From assembly GCA_028023455.1 (NCBI GenBank), contig JAQFVV010012396.1:9030085-9094084 (forward strand): 64,000 nucleotides of DNA, read 5' to 3'. The DNA is from Epiperipatus broadwayi (Eukaryota > Onychophora > Udeonychophora > Euonychophora > Peripatidae). Within the stretch, counting starts at the first letter, position 1, and every line of letters begins with the position of its first letter. The notes under the pieces are model-generated. The model saw nothing but the letters and a program-made list of their open reading frames with translations, made no database searches and was not told the origin of the DNA. A program made the translations under genes and the position numbers. Shown piece after piece: positions 37,942-49,900 of this stretch.

Positions 37942-40900
37942 CTAAATATATATATATAAAACATGTTAAGTAACAAATAAATTATAAAATAATAGTTACA
38001 TCTATTATAAATATCATTCTTTTGAACAACAAACATAAAAGTTTAAATACTAACATTGCTGACAAAATACATTTCCCAACAATGTTATAAATATGAACTT
38101 TAAATTCATTTTAAAAATTAAATATATCTATATTTTACTGGTATCAATTTTCACCATGAGTATTAACTTTGAATTTCTTTGTGCATATATAATTACTAGT
38201 ATTAAATTAAATCACAAACCATTTTTTTTACTTTTTGCAGAAAAAACACCCAAGAATATTTAAAATGTCAGGCCACCTTGAGCGAATGGTTCATTTGAAG
38301 TATATTATTGGAGCAGATTTACATTTTCTAATAACTTTGGAATAAGTTTCTCTCAAGTAAAAAGTGATTTAAAATTCTCAATTCCAGGACTGGAAAAACA
38401 CAAACTTCAGGATTTCAGAATTCCCAAATGAAATGTATAAATTATTATATTTATTATTAAAATTATATATTACAATATTTATTATTGTAATTGTTTTATA
38501 CAAAGTATCATGATGATATCTTGATTGTTTTATAAAATTCGTATACAATAATAAATACACCTGGGTCTCGTTTTATGCGGAAGATAGGTTTCGCAGAAAA
38601 CCCACATTAAAAAAAAATTGCACAAAAATAGACTTAACTTGACTTGAAAAAAATGGGAGATATGTTCCGTAATTTTCAGAAATCTCATAAAAGCAAAGCA
38701 ATAAGAAAAAATTATTTAAAATTCACATAAAAAAAAAGGAAATAAAGTATGACTAATAAAAAATTTCAAATATCTGAAAAAAATTGATACAAGACAAAAT
38801 TTTTGTATTAACTACAGTATTTAATTTTATTCAAAACAATGTTTTTATGTGTAATTTATTTTACATTTTTTATACATATTTTAATCATTATCGCTATATG
38901 ATAATATGCGGTTTGTTTGTGAATTGGTAAAACATCAGATTCATCATAAGAGGAAATGCAATTAGCACCAACTTCACTCTCATGCTATGTTAATTGTTTT
39001 CTATCGACAGTGTAATCGGTGATTAAACATTGAGACAATGATTTTACTAATTGTTCATGAAGCTCGCAATATCCAGACTGCTATGTCTAGCTGTTAGAGA
39101 ATGCACTTCCACTAGTGCAACTCTATATACACCGGGGTCTCGTTTTATCCGGTAGATAGGTTCCTCAGAAAACGCGCACAAAAGAAATCGCACAAAAATA
39201 AACGTAATTTACGTTGAAAAATGGGGGATATGTTCCAGTAATTTTCAGAAGTCGCATAAAAACAAAGCAACAAGGAAAAATTACTTTAAAATTTGCATTA
39301 AAAAAATAATGAAATAAAGTATGACTAATAAAAAATTTCAAATATTTGAAAAAAATTAATACAAGACAAACTTTTTTATTAACTACAGTATTTCATTTTA
39401 CATTTTTCATACATATTTTAATCATTACTGCTAGCGTTCGTTTGTAAACTGGTAAGAAATCAGATTCAATGTGATGTATTGTGGCTTCTCCTTAAACAAA
39501 GTCAAAGCAATTATGCCCAGAGAAACCTGTTAGCCACTTTATTTTTTATACGTGATGTGATGTACAACTAGCGCCACTTTCAGTCTTGAACTGTGTTAAT
39601 GGTTTTCTGTTTCTACGCAATTAAAACAAAAAAATTATACATTATCATTAGAAAGATTATTTTCAGTTTAAAAAATCAATAAAATCTTCGTTATTATTTA
39701 TTTTAAAAATCTAAAAAAATATTTATTTCTGTTAATATCTAACAAAATGTTTTAAAAGTTTAAAATTTTTGAATATTTATTGCGATATTTTTTATACATA
39801 CGTATAAATCTATTATTATTACTTACTCATTAGTATAAGTAGGTTATTTACATAGAAGCTAAAATTCTAAATATAGCTTCAGGCCATATTCACATTAGCT
39901 GCTAATATAACGTTATATTTTTGAAAAAAAAAAAATATTTCAAAACAAAATAAGTTATTAATAATTTAAATTTCTTGATATCTAATAAATATAGTGAAAT
40001 ATGAAAAATATTAAGAAGAAACATGAATCACATAACTTCAAAATCGCATGAAAATAATCCGCATAAAACGAGACCCAGGTATATATAACACGCTTCTACG
40101 AATATGTTAATAATGACTAACAGTTAAATTTTCTTTTATATGTGGAGAAACTTTTAGATAGAAAAAAATTACAAGTAAAAATATTTAAAAACTTTTGAAG
40201 ATATGTTCTTTTTAAGTAGAAATTAAAAGTTCTTAAATATTTTTACTTATAACTTTTTTCTGTCTAAAAGTTTCTCCATGTATATATGTGTATGAAAGAA
40301 CATATAAACACATTTCAAAGATACATTCTTTTTAAATAGAAAATAAGTTATTTTCTGGCTAAAAGTTTCTCCATGTATATATGTGTATAAAAGAAAATAT
40401 AAACATACACATACATAACGTAGACATACACTCATTGGAATTTAAGAGCTTGTTCATTGTAGCAAACTCAGATTTCAGCATTTTCTGGCGTTTTTCTTTG
40501 TCTCACACATCAACGTAAAATATATGATTAAATGATTATTATTTATCAGAAAATAATAAATTTGACTTTCATTTGATAGATATTTTAGTTTACTACTGAA
40601 ATAAATTTTAAATGTTCACATTTTGTTTCTATAAATATTAAAAAAATGAGATCACATTACAAACAAAGGGTATTATACGTTATCATTTCTAGAAAGATTA
40701 TTTTCAGTTTACAAAACCTTTATTATTCCTGATTATTTTTAAAAATCTAAAAGAATATTTATTTATTTCTATTATATCTAATGTAATATGTTTTAAAAGT
40801 TTAAAATTTTTGAATATTTATTGCGATATTTTTATACTCGTAAATATAAGTAGATTGTTTACAAGCTTCAGGTCATATTCATGTTAACTGTTAATATAAC

Positions 40901-43900
40901 GTTATATTTTTGAGAAAAAAAAAAGTATTTCAAGTCAAAATAAGTTATTAATAATTTATATTTCTTGATATCTAATAAATATAGTGGAATTTGAACTTCT
41001 TTATTGCATAGAAACATATTAAGAAGAAACATGCATCGCATAACTTCAAAATCGCATTAAAAAAATCTGCATAAAACGAGGCCCAGGTGTAATGTAGAAT
41101 TTATCATGATAGATTGTTTTTGGAAAAATAACATAAATGAATGAATCTATGATGAAGGAGTGCCAATTTTAACAGGAATACTTAACAAGACTGCAACTTA
41201 ATAAAACTATAGTAATTATTTTTTAATAAATTAAACACATAATACATTGTATGAGTATTAAATTATTCTTTGACAAATAAATATTCTTATAAAACATAAA
41301 GAATTAAGTAAGTGCAGAAGTTAAATAATATTTTTAAAAATAATAACTATATAACACAAATCAATTTTGGAGGGAAAAAGTCAATGCTACCCCCAACACA
41401 TACACCTTTCAGTTAGAAATTAAATATGCCATTACCTTTACCTTCAAATTTGAATGCACGTTTAGAATGTAGATCATTTATTAAAGACAGCTTTTTTAAA
41501 AAAAATCATAATCCCATATAAATTAGTAATGAAGATTGGCAATATTTCTCAAGATTTTCATTCTGCAATCTAAAAGTATCTTTTTTATCGCTAGGCAAAA
41601 CTTTTTGAGAAATTAGAGTGAACAATTTTTGTCTCATTTAAAATGAAACATTTTGTTCTTAACAATCAGAAGTTTATCAGGATAAATTTTTGTCAAATCT
41701 TTCCATTTCATTGTTTTTTCTTTGCAAAAAATGTTTAATTGAAAGAAAGAAATACCATTATTTCATGCTCTATGATAACATTAATTTATAACAATTTTTT
41801 TGTTTGAATTTGAAAGATACTAAATAATTTTGTTTTAATAAGAAATAATGCATTATGATACTTGTATGCAATATGTAATATAATAATACTGAAAATAACC
41901 ATTACATTTTAAAATCCTTTGTGCATTTTATTATTATTTATTGAAAAGTTTAAACATTATGAAGAGTCTCTTTCTTTCATTTTGTGAAAACTTTTTAACA
42001 ACCTGTTCAACAATAATGAATGTGTGAAATATATGAAATGAAGTTGTGGTTAATGATGATTTCATAATGTATGAATGTTTTAACTTTAATTCAGTTTGTA
42101 GCACTAATAATATTAAGATTGCAATACATATGCATCAAATAACTATTAAAAAATGTAATGCCAGTGCTCATATAGGTATGATACTTTTTTCATCAAATTC
42201 TAGGTTTGTCTTTTCCTTGCCAAAATATATAAGCAAATGCTTATTAGCAAACATGCCATTTTTTATTTATTTTTGTCACTTATCCATATTCTATGAGATT
42301 TTTCTTTGTAGTAACACTCAAAAATTAGGTGGCAGAACAAAAATATGTTATTCTGGAGATAGTAGTAGATAAAATGATACAGGTATTCGTTTAGATCCAG
42401 GAATAAAAATTTATTATGATTACGGCAATTCCAAAAAATATAGTGATTAATTGGATATTCATATTGAATTACCAAAAATGATTATGCTGAGGTAGAAATT
42501 ATTAAAAAAAAAAAGTGAAAAAATAATTGAAAAATATAAAAATAATTGGATAGCTAGTGATGGTAAATTGGAATGCAGTAGGCAGGGAAGGAATAATATA
42601 CGTAGAGGATTATTTGTTAGGAATGAAAAATGACACAAGTGAAAGATAATAATAATAAACCCATAAAATGAAAAAATATATTTATACATTACATAAAAAA
42701 AATAATAAGCATAACATAAAGTAGGATTATATTTTGATATATAGATTTAGGATCAGTATTAAGCGTATATATACACATTCTAAAGCTGATAAAGATTTGA
42801 ATCATATCTTAATAACGTAAAAAGGAAACTATCTTTGAAGTCAATAAGCAGAATTGAAACAAGAAAATAAAGGATTCTGATAAAGTAAAAATAAATACTA
42901 GAAATTTTTTTTTTTAATTTGTTAGATAAAAAAATAAGTTGAAAATCAGGGCAACTGATAAAGTAAATTAAAATTTAAAAAAACTTAAGATCATATAAAA
43001 AATGCGGCAGTAAAGACAGTTAAGTTATTTAAAAACACAAGAAAAAAAAAATAGAGTCAGCAATAAAATAGTAAAGATAAGATGAAAATTGAATCTCTTA
43101 TAAAAGAAGAGTGGAGAACCCAATGGACATACTAATTGCCAAATGATGAGGATTTAATCAATTTTTCATATCCTTGCTTTATTCTCCAGCTAAGAATAGC
43201 TAGATATCCATCTGACAATCATAATTGGATGGATAGCTGAGTTGGGCATGGGCTGACAACTTAATTTTTTTCCTCTCATTTTACCTAGCCCAGGTCATGG
43301 GAATATGCAAAGTTTTATATAAATAAAATGTGAAACACATAAAACTTGAAAAAATAATTATATGAAAAGATATAGAGAGAAAAATAATTTTTTTTTTAAA
43401 AAAAGAAAAAAGTTAATATGTAGAAAACAGTTTGCACGAGAAAAACAGGATCATAGAAATTAACCAATAACTAAAAATAGAAATGATTAACACTTTTTTT
43501 AAAAAAGTGGATACAACTTAATAAATAATAAAATATTTCTGTAGTGTAATTTTCATTACACCACTTTCACACAAAGTAAAGACTGGTTTCTACACACTTT
43601 GAAAAAGATGTATGATTCCAAAGACGCGCACTTTGTGCTGAATCAGCATTTATCCATTGACCCAAAATACAATCTTTTATACATGTATTATTATTATTCA
43701 GTAGCAATGACAATATATGCGTAAGAGATTGTGATCTGGGCCAACTGATAATATAGCTCGTTCAGCACAAAATGTGCATCTTGGGGATCATACATCTTTT
43801 TCACGGTCAAATGTTTATGATTATAGACTCCTCTGCAAGATGTCAAAAGCGGATAAAAATCAGTCCCTATCTTGCGTCTAAGTCATGAAGTGAAAATTAC

Positions 43901-46900
43901 ACTACAGAAATATTAATATAAGTAGATATATATATTCACAATATTATTTCCAGGAGTTTCCATGTAATAGCTAAATAACAATGTTTCAGTACAATAAAGC
44001 TCTGAGGAAAGTACTTGTTATTGTATTGGAACATCGCTATTTAGCTATTATAATTTTATTACATGTAAGCTCCTGGAAATAATATGAATTCAACATTTAT
44101 CCGTGAGAATATTAGAATTCATATATATATATGTAAAGTCCTTATGCATTGTAATCATAAAAAGAAAAAAAAAAAGAAATGAAACAAATGAAAAAAGATA
44201 TAAAAGCTTTAAATGAATTGAAAAATGATATTGCACAAGTAATAGATGAGATTCCAGACAAATTGCTAAAAACAAGAAAGGAAAGAATTATTTTTATGAT
44301 TGCTATGTAATCCATGACATAGGGAAATGGCTATTAAATTTCCTCTCAAGAGTTTCAATTCCTGTAGAGAAAAGATTATGAATGTTAAGATTGTAGCACA
44401 ATTAGCTTAATCTCATATGCGACTAAAATATTACTGTAAGTTCTTGGATTGATGGCTTTCCAATAAACTTTTTTTTTTTAATCTGAAAGGCAATTTGGAT
44501 TTATAAAAGATAGAGCACAAAAATCTAAAAATGAAGTGATGAAAATTATATTGAAACATATTTGCAAATAATGTGCCTTTGCATTAATCTATAAACCACA
44601 TGAAAGTGAATCTTCATCCAGTCACAAAAATCTAATATGAGTAGCAAAATATTTCACACGACATTAGTGGCAATCTTAGCAAAATTATGATCAAATCAAC
44701 TTGCTTTAATTAAATGCCAATTCAGATATAAAATCTATTAATTTTAAAAAATCTGCAAAAAAAAGTTATTAAATATGTAGTGATGAATATTTCTGAAATA
44801 ATAATCTTCCTATGGCCATACTATAAATCAGAAATCATTTTTAATAAACTTTACTGAGATAGTTGCTAATGTAACATTTTATCCTACAAAATATCAATGA
44901 TAATTCTGCTATATATAAGATTTTTGAAATCAAATGAAAACTTCATTTTCAACTTATTTATAGATTAATATGAAGGGTGGTTGTTAAGAAGGTTACCAAA
45001 ATGACTTTTAAAAACTAATTTGTAAAAATTCTTATAGTATGCACATATGAAGATTATACACATGTAAAATAAGGAATTTTAAAAAAAAAAAAAAGATTTA
45101 ATATTTATTTCAATAATCTTGAGAAGACATTTTATAAAGTGAAATGATTTATTATTTCTGGAAAAAGAATGATATTGGAAGGAACATTTATTAGAAATTT
45201 CTATACAAGTCAAAAATATTAATAAGAGTAAATGATTTTCTTAAAGAAGTGATTGAAATACAGAGGAATATATATTTTATTTAATATATATTCAGAAAAA
45301 ATTTCTAAATGTGTATTACAAGTATAGGAAATTAGATTCTAGTTTTATATGTCTTGAATTATTAGAAGAAAAAAAAGAAAACTAGAAGTTTTACAACGGT
45401 GGATTTAAAAATGAAAGAAATATGAGAAGTTCAAAAAATATTGTTAGTAATGGAGAGGTATTATTATTTGCTGAGGAAATTATGAAAAAATTTATTGCTC
45501 TTGTACTTATAAGAAATTATAAAAGATGCTATGACTGTAAATAGTAGTTAAGCATTTGAATTAAGGAAGAAAGATTTAGAGAAGTGGTTTGACATATATG
45601 TCTTTAAGCAGATATTAAATAATAATTCTAAATTGAATACAGAATAAATATTTGATTAATATTTTTGTATTTTCTTTAGATAAATGTAATTTTTAATAAT
45701 TCAGCTATTTTATTTTCAATTTCCTATTATAAATTTTTTTTGGTTTTTGTGTTTAAATTAAAAAAAAAAAGATCTTTGCATTCAGTTCAATGAAAAGATA
45801 AATACTTTACAGATGAGTTTAACATACAAATAGCAACAATTCTTTTCGAATAAATGATTAAAGCCAATATTTTGCTTCCAATAGATTTTAAATATTGAAT
45901 ATATTTAAAATTTTTAAAGCACGCACACATATATAGCATATTAAAAGTTTGCATTCTGAATTAACTTCAAATCTTATGTAATTTAACAACAACAACAACA
46001 CTCTTTATATACCTAATAAATTTTATTGATTAAATTAACAAATAAAATAAAATAATGTAGAATGATTCAAATTTAAATGAAAAGTTTTGAATTTTAATAA
46101 TTTAGATTAATTTAATAACAGTTTATTTATTTCAAAGATAAATGAAAAAGCACATTATTTTGAACTATTAAGTTTTGTGTGCATATACACAACTTTACAC
46201 TGATATAAATTATATATTCAAAATATAAGACTTCTCAACTCACCTGTATTGTCAGCACCGCGAGGAATGATGACATCAGCATATTTTTTTGTCTGAAAAA
46301 ATATATAAATTTGTATAAATCGTAGTTTTAAGTTTCAAAAAAAAAATTTACTGTTATACTTTTAATAAACTAAACATCAGCTTTTCAAGCTAATGCACAT
46401 TATGAATCTTAATAATAAATGAATACTTTCACTTCCAACACAAGATAAAGTCTTTGCGAAAGAATAGAATGAATCCACCTATTCTTTAAACCCAAACGCT
46501 TAAGTATGGGCAAATCTTAAGCACTGGAAATGGCTATATAAAATAAATGTCTCATTTACATATGTTATACTTTTATTAACTTTAGTCTTTCATGGACACC
46601 TCATAAATTTAATCAATTTACTAAATTAATCTTAACTTTTCTTTTACATTAATAAATGTCTACTTGATTTGAACTTCATACTAATAATTCTTTCTTCTAA
46701 AACTTCAACTCTACTAAGAGAATGAAAAAACTTAAATTTTACTTAACTTGCATTTTATCAATAAGGTATGTAATGACTAAGACTTCGGTATTAGTGCTAA
46801 AAAAATAATACTTTTCAAATATAGAAATTGGTAACTTATAATTGTACTCCATTTTATAGATCAAATTGGCAGAATTAAAGGGAGGAAAAAATAGAACCGA

Positions 46901-49900
46901 AAAGTAGATATAAACAATACTATATATATAAATCAGTTAATAAAAAAAGTGATATTAGCTTATTATGAATAAGCAATGAAAAATAAATTATTAACAAACA
47001 TTCTCCGAGATGTTGACTATTTTTATTGGTAAGACTTCAGCTAAATTACTACTCAACATAAAGTTTAAGAATCTTTTAGAGCATATTAATATTCCTCAGC
47101 TTCTTTTACAAATCTATTTATCAATATTAAATGAATCTTGTCTAGAAATGAATAAAATTAATAAAAACAGAAGGATCTCACAATTATTGTATTCCAAAAT
47201 AGAAAGTTTATTGCAATAATAGAAATAAGTAGATTCAAATATATCTATTAATAGTTGAATAAAAGAACAAAAAAAGTGATAAGATCAAATTCGCATTATA
47301 AACCAAAATAAAAAATATTATTGACTGTTTTAGCTGAATTCCACTGCTTTACAAATCTTAATCAAACAAACTTATACCAGATGATTAAAAATAAATAAAT
47401 TCATGAATAACAAAATTTTTAGAGAGCATTATGAGAAATCTATTGTAATTAAAATGTAAGAGAAAAAAATTTAAAATAAAAATTGACTAAATAACTGCTA
47501 TTAATTTTTAAGAACTTTTTGCTGCTAAATTTTGTACAATTTTTTTAAATTATTTCTATTAGAATTTCATAGGCCAAATGAGATTGCACAATGTCAGATG
47601 AAAATAAAAGTAATTATTGTACAAGAAAACATGAACTTTATATCCATATTATATATTATCAATGTGTGTATGTGCATGTAAAGTTTTACTGAACCCAAAT
47701 GCTAATTATCATAGCAATTATTTCTTTGTGTGTTAATTATTATAGGCATTTATTTTCGTGAAAAATCTAATTTGTAAATAGCTATATATGATATTTTAAA
47801 CTTACTGGTAAACAGAATTCATCAAAGGCAGGCTTTACATACATTGTGTATTGGTGAAGAATTTGTTCGAGATCACGACCTCTTTCTTGAGTATCCCTTA
47901 AAACTAATACAAATATATATATTAAAACAAATTATATATATACACACAATATAAAAATGAAAGATTTTTCATTTACTTAATGCAATACTAAATAAAATTA
48001 ATAGTTATAATATATAAATCATTGTGTGTGTATATATATATATAAACAGGTAGACATATTACACATACATATTCTGTTAAAATTAATATTTAGTTATAGT
48101 TTTTCTTGTATTAACAGTAAGTGAATTTTAATTACAAACAAAATTTAAATCAAAAAGCATTAATATGAGTAGGGTTTATTTATTTATATTAACCAAAAAA
48201 CTAATTACTGGAAAATTAATTTTATAATAATGAGATAAAAATGTTATGATAAGAAAGAGAAAGAATGACAAAGTATGTTAATATTTGTTTCATTGATCTT
48301 AAAAATTCACAAAAACAAACTGCAATACTTTGTTAGATTCTCTGAAAAAAAGAAATTGGAAGAGATGATCATTATAGAAAATTTTTAATCTTAAAGACAA
48401 AATAGGCATAAGAAAGGAACAAATATTTCTTTTTTTTTAAATATTGATAAGTTTGTTAAAAAAATATTGCATTAATAATAATGGAGTTAATATTGGACCT
48501 AGAAGGATTCATTGTTTAAAACACAACAAAATATTATGTATGATAGTTGAAAATAAATAAATAAAACTAAAGCAATGAAAATAGATAATAGTTTTGAAAT
48601 TTTGAATCAATTAGAAAAACTGATTATACAATTAATTACCAAAAAATTAGTGACAATTGTAGTGAATAAAAAGCCTTTTAATAAAGATTGAAGACTATTT
48701 TGAAATTAGGTTTAAGAGGATTATTGTAGACAGAAAAAAGTGGAAAAGAGCAAGGAAATGAAATTGATTTAGATGTTTACTTTCAAAGATAAAAAACAAA
48801 TTATGAAAATACATTGGAAAAGACTGTGAAAGACAAAAGGCAAGTGAAAAGAGTATAAATTACATTGATGATCTTAAGAAAAGCTTGGAGAAGGTAGTCT
48901 GGTTTGTTATGATGCCATTATTTTAAATCATCTAAGAAAAAAAAAATCTCTGTTCATCTACTATATGAATCCAATCAACAGGGAAAATCAAAACAAATTC
49001 AATTTTAACAGAATTGATCTTAAGATAATAAAAATTATCAACTTTAAGAGTATTGATGTTGGTAAAAAAAAAAACGTAGCCTTTACTTTAGAATTACTTG
49101 AGAGGTAGTATCTACCCTATTTAAATTGCTAACTCTCATCAACAAAGACTGTCATTTCACATACAGTTTAAGAATATATTTAAACTCTGGAATTATAAAT
49201 AATTTTTGTTATGAATTTAGGGATATTGTTTGATAAGCACTTACTGCAACAACTAAATATTTTAAGAGAATTTGTTTAACTACTAAACATCACATGATCA
49301 TCATCTCTTATGCTAGCACAGTGGTGCCCAACCTTTAACTTGACGCGAGCCAGTTGAGAATTTAAAAAAATTTGGGGAGCCACAATTATATATTACATTT
49401 TTCATATTACATTTATAAACATGGTACTTGGGTACTAAACCTGCAATGTAGGGAGATAGGTGGGGGGGGCGGCCTATTCACATTGGTATCAATCCGCCGT
49501 ATCTAATGTGGCCAAAATAACGTGTACACGGATCTTTCTCGATGAAAACATCAATATATACAGCAAAATATATATGTGTACACGAATCTATCTCGATAAA
49601 AACAACTATTTACAGCACTAAACATCAATATATATATATACAGCAAAATATATACGTGTACACGGATAAAAACAACTGTTTACAGCACTAAACATCGATA
49701 TACACAGCAAAATATATACGTGTACATGGATCTATCTCGATAAAAACTATTTCGAGCACTAAACACAATATATATACAGCACCAAACCAAACGTCTACAA
49801 GGATCTTTCTCGATAAAAACAACAATATATACAAGAGCACTAAACACAATATATATATAGCACCAAACCAAACGTGTACAGCAAAAAAAAAAATGGTGTA

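Larger units (their letters stand above)
38558..41089. mobile_element. Tigger/pogo-like non-autonomous element (outer)
   Basis: Terminal inverted repeats begin cacctgggtctcgttttatg on the left, and the right end is the complement with one change (cataaaacgaggcccaggtg). Both ends are flanked by TA, the Tc1/mariner target. The sequence near the ends (gaagataggtttcgcagaaa, then gcacaaaaat) resembles Tigger-type ends. It is interrupted by a second copy at 39,130-40,081. It has no transposase frame. It lies in the last UCK intron. Confidence 0.88.
42490..45640 (+). mobile_element. Decayed RTE-type LINE with two MITEs inserted
   Basis: An endonuclease scrap (NWNAVGREG, then YLLGMKND) lies near 42,565-42,640. 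RT scraps follow: [10 protein letters not shown] near 44,245, [16 protein letters not shown] near 44,390, [12 protein letters not shown] near 44,490 and [12 protein letters not shown] near 45,110. IRNFYTSQ and NIYSEKIS lie near 45,190-45,300. These match the D-E-I-P, NYR-ISL, QFGF and EKAFDKV blocks of RTE-clade RTs in order. Two foldback elements interrupt it. It runs antisense to UCK. Confidence 0.65.

Noticed and set aside
42046-42372. A 108-codon plus-strand frame as a gene
   Set aside because: No motif, no splice or family support, and it lies antisense in a UCK intron next to RTE debris.
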